From positions 2,802,501-2,866,500 of the forward strand of contig NC_135559.1 of assembly GCF_964340395.1 (NCBI RefSeq): a DNA stretch of 64,000 nucleotides, written 5' to 3'. Shown in pieces: positions 61,326-64,000 of the stretch. The stretch comes from Glandiceps talaboti (taxonomy: Eukaryota; Hemichordata; Enteropneusta; Spengelidae). Both the position numbers and the translations under genes were made by a program. The stretch's first letter is position 1. Every line of letters starts with the position of its first letter. The notes under the pieces were generated by a model. It worked only from the letters and a program-made list of their open reading frames with translations. It did not search any database and was not told the origin of the DNA.

Positions 61326-62462
61326 AATATCTGCATTATTGCTACAGGTGTTCAATAGCACATTTTATTTCTGGTATCTGATGATACATTTGATTTAAAT
61401 TCATATAAAATGTGAAAGTTGGAAACAAATATTCATACATTGTTTTCGTGAATGTGTAAATGTGAGTGGCTAAAAAGGGAAGTCTTTTATCAGTCAATGG
61501 TAATTTAATACTGCTATCACTTCTTGACCATCCAGATGAGAAGGTACAACTCATATTTGCAAACCAAACATATACAACCCTTATTTCACCATCAAAGCAT
61601 ACAGTCTACTACTGTATATATAAGAGCAATCTAATCAGGAATCAGACTTCTTACACACATCACTCCTATTACCATACTAGTTAATAAGATTATGTAGAGT
61701 AACCCTGGAGAATTGATATTGAGACGGAAAGACTTGAGAATCAATTCTCTCTGTCTGATCACTGACAATTCTAGGTACCAAAGGGTACATGTATAATCTA
61801 CTCACAATTACTCAATGCTTGTTAATAACACTCTTCTCATAATCATGGCTCCTTGTTAATATGTTTGAAAATCTTTTTTTTTTGTTTCAATATCCCTTTC
61901 TGCTAGTACAACAGTATTAAAATCTCAACAAACATAATTTAGATGTCCTGATTATACAAAACAATCATTCAACATTATGGTTGTAAATATATTTCAAATA
62001 TGACTGGATCATGAAAGCCTGCAAAAATGCAATCTATGGCCCTGAATATATTTTTAATTTAATATAATCATGGAAGTCTGCACTAATAATCTCCTTTAGA
62101 AATCACATATTTTGTACATGTCCTACACAGCAAAATAATCTGTAGAAAAAATCTCTTTTCACAGCTTCATCTCTCTAAATTGCCATGGTGATAAAATCTT
62201 TGTCGTTACATTTCTGTGCGGTGAATTAAGAAATCAATACATTGTACGTGTAGCAATGACGACTATACTTTCAAATTCCAGTAGATCATGTACCGATATA
62301 GCACAGGAAGTATGCAATCTTTTGTAGCAAAGGCATCTAATTGAGAATTAATGTTTCAACTTGTTTAAGGAGAAAAAAGCAATAATCAAATTACGGTACT
62401 AATTATTCATGGTTATTAGTAATTTCATTGATACAATAATACCTATGTAGGGGAAATAATAA

Positions 62463-62820
62463 CAATAATGTTAGTTTTTACACAGCGCTTTCTCACTCTG
62501 TACTCAAAGTGCTTTATAATTATTACCCCTGAATCTATAGGAACACAAAGGCACTTTACTTCCTCAACTCCCTGCATACAATTTACAATCCATTGCAGCC
62601 TCTATAAGCACATAGGATTAAAGCCTTCACATTGCAACCTTTATCCTACCAGGTCCCCAATTATACAGCTGGGTTGACTGAGGCACAATTGTGGTTCAAA
62701 TCTTGCCCAAGGACTTTACCTATCCAGAAACAAATGACATCGATGGGTCTCGAACCTGCAACCTGTCGATTTCACACCAGCCACTCTAACCATTCACCCA
62801 TCATGACTCCACAGTTAATC
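62463..62820 (-). mobile_element. tRNA-derived SINE
   Basis: Near 62735-62755 the plus strand carries GGGTCTCGAACCTGCAACCT, the reverse complement of a Pol III B-box context (GGTTCGAGACCC). This is preceded by CTTGCCCAAGGACTTTACCT, a phrase shared by a widespread family of marine-invertebrate SINEs. The opposite end has the CAGCGCTTTCTCACTCTGTA / AAAGTGCTTTATAATT segment of the same family. The copy is oriented on the minus strand. Confidence 0.65.
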
Positions 62821-62829
62821 AGTTTTTAA

Positions 62830-63755
62830 TGAGATGACACGACTATTAAATCTCAAATTAATTAATATATACATTGTAAACAGGAACTAAATCGAAGTCA
62901 GATTACTCTGAGAGAATATATATTTCACTTTGAACAGAACTTCCATTACAAAAGTATATTACACAAATACAGTCGTTTTATCTTGATCTCCAAGGCTTAG
63001 CTGTCAAGGGAAATCTCATACATATAAACTAAACAAATTTCCCATGAGCTTAATAGTCTCTCCAAGTTGTTCTGAATAAATGCTTGGATCAATCGATAGG
63101 AAAAACATTTAAAATAATGCACATCTTTTTTCCAAAATTACACATTTTTTTCAATAAATTATTATTTTTTAAATCAATTTCATCAAAAGAGACATTATAC
63201 ATGTACATGTAAATGTATTTAAACAAGAAAATATATTATTTAAGTCCAAGAAGATGCAGTGTTAATATTTAATTGAGATCGTACGCCATGATGGCCTGGT
63301 AAGGAAACCACGCTGTCCTGTTTTTACAGAAAGATGCAATATTTCTTGGCAATGACATGTTGTAGGCTTTTAATAACTTAAATATTATTTGAAATATTTA
63401 CAAATGCATAATATTCTGCTAAATTTTATTTCCATGGTAACGGGGAAAGGACTAATCTGCTATTATTTGGAAACTCCCTACTCCATATACTTGTAAGTGT
63501 CTGTGACATCATCCATGTAAAAATGAAGAAATCATTATTATAGCATTTGACTGCGCGATCGAGACTTGTCAAAGAAATTTATGAAGACTGGACTCTGTTT
63601 TAAACCTATGCTGATTAATTAAACTTTGGTGATCAACTTGACTTGAGGCTGTTTGACAAAGCTAATATCTTATTGAACAAACCATATTTGTAAGTAAACA
63701 CAGCAGACTTCAAGGACAAATGAACTACATTTATTCACAGCTGCACACCACATTC
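62830..63755. other. Intergenic, no gene seen
   Basis: AT-rich sequence without recognisable coding or repeat structure. Confidence 0.5.
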
Positions 63756-63759
63756 TATA

Positions 63760-63847
63760 CAGAACAGGAAATATAACAGAAATTTATTCACACATATCTA
63801 ACATATGTACAATATGAATATATTTCTGTGTTATATTTCCTGTTCTG
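63760..63847. repeat. 24-bp hairpin with 2-nt bulge
   Basis: CAGAACAGGAAATATAACAG continuing AAAT (63760-63783) pairs with 63822-63847 across a 38-nt loop; the right arm has two extra bases. At about 88 nt in total it has the length of a microRNA precursor or a tiny foldback element. Confidence 0.85.
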
Positions 63848-64000
63848 AATCATTAATTTCACTACATTTTTTCCCATCCTTCCTTTAATTTCTTTTTCTT
63901 TTACCATCATTATGATAAAGAGTTGGCAACAAAGATATCAATAAATGGTAAATGACAAATGAAATCATATTTTAACAATGGAATATATTTAAAAATAATA

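Larger units (their letters stand above)
58723..62460. other. Intergenic, no gene seen
   Basis: Only short AT-rich frames occur. The region contains a perfect hairpin at 59292-59356, a dispersed-repeat copy near 59643-59678 and a CTCF-like core at 61312. Confidence 0.5.

Overview
The window is nuclear DNA from a bilaterian animal, almost certainly a marine invertebrate. It is AT-rich, its genes are split by GT-AG introns, intergenic distances are long, and non-LTR retrotransposon tails, hAT-type MITEs, foldback elements and simple repeats are abundant. Five protein-coding loci could be reconstructed exon by exon with consistent splice phases. The protein sequences look close to vertebrate orthologues. 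The LINE and SINE remnants are not of vertebrate type, so an invertebrate deuterostome or a lophotrochozoan is likely; I cannot name the species.

Layout. (1) 1-5.7 kb, + strand: the 3' exons of a gene encoding two tandem death-effector domains (DEDs). Its introns hold a decayed LINE tail and three pentanucleotide satellite arrays. (2) 5.7-15.9 kb: no confident host gene. This stretch has GA/CAGA and CAT microsatellites, a decayed transposon ORF tail, a 2.6-kb nested foldback element (about 9.2-11.8 kb) abutting a broken LINE endonuclease domain, and another LINE tail. (3) 16.0-20.7 kb, + strand: SPRYD7, five exons, complete. (4) 24.3-33.4 kb, - strand: PCID2, thirteen exons, complete, including one GC-AG intron. 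(5) 34.0-38.8 kb, + strand: a SERP1/SERP2 (RAMP4) orthologue, three exons, head-to-head with PCID2 (603 bp between start codons). (6) 46.7-54.6 kb, - strand: a short-isoform TSC22-domain gene, two coding exons, tail-to-tail with SERP. (7) 54.6-64 kb: mostly non-coding, with two unidentified candidate exons at 58.4-58.7 kb (- strand), a tRNA-derived SINE and two long perfect or near-perfect hairpins.

The genes do not form one pathway. PCID2 belongs to the TREX-2 mRNA-export complex, SERP is a translocon-associated ER stress protein, TSC22D is a leucine-zipper regulator, SPRYD7 is a small SPRY protein, and the DED gene looks like a death-signalling adaptor. What links them is position. The convergent SERP/TSC22D pair matches human SERP2-TSC22D1 (13q14) and SERP1-TSC22D2 (3q25), and SPRYD7 (13q14) and PCID2 (13q34) also lie on human chromosome 13. 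This looks like a fragment of an ancestral bilaterian linkage group.

The most unusual signals are local tandem duplications that copied splice sites in two neighbouring genes: a 96-bp duplication of the SPRYD7 exon 3 acceptor, and a ~56-bp minisatellite of the PCID2 exon 6 donor. Others are the nested foldback element, a hAT MITE with a clean 8-bp target-site duplication, a LINE insertion with a 14-bp target-site duplication, and CTCF-like motifs lying between convergent gene pairs.
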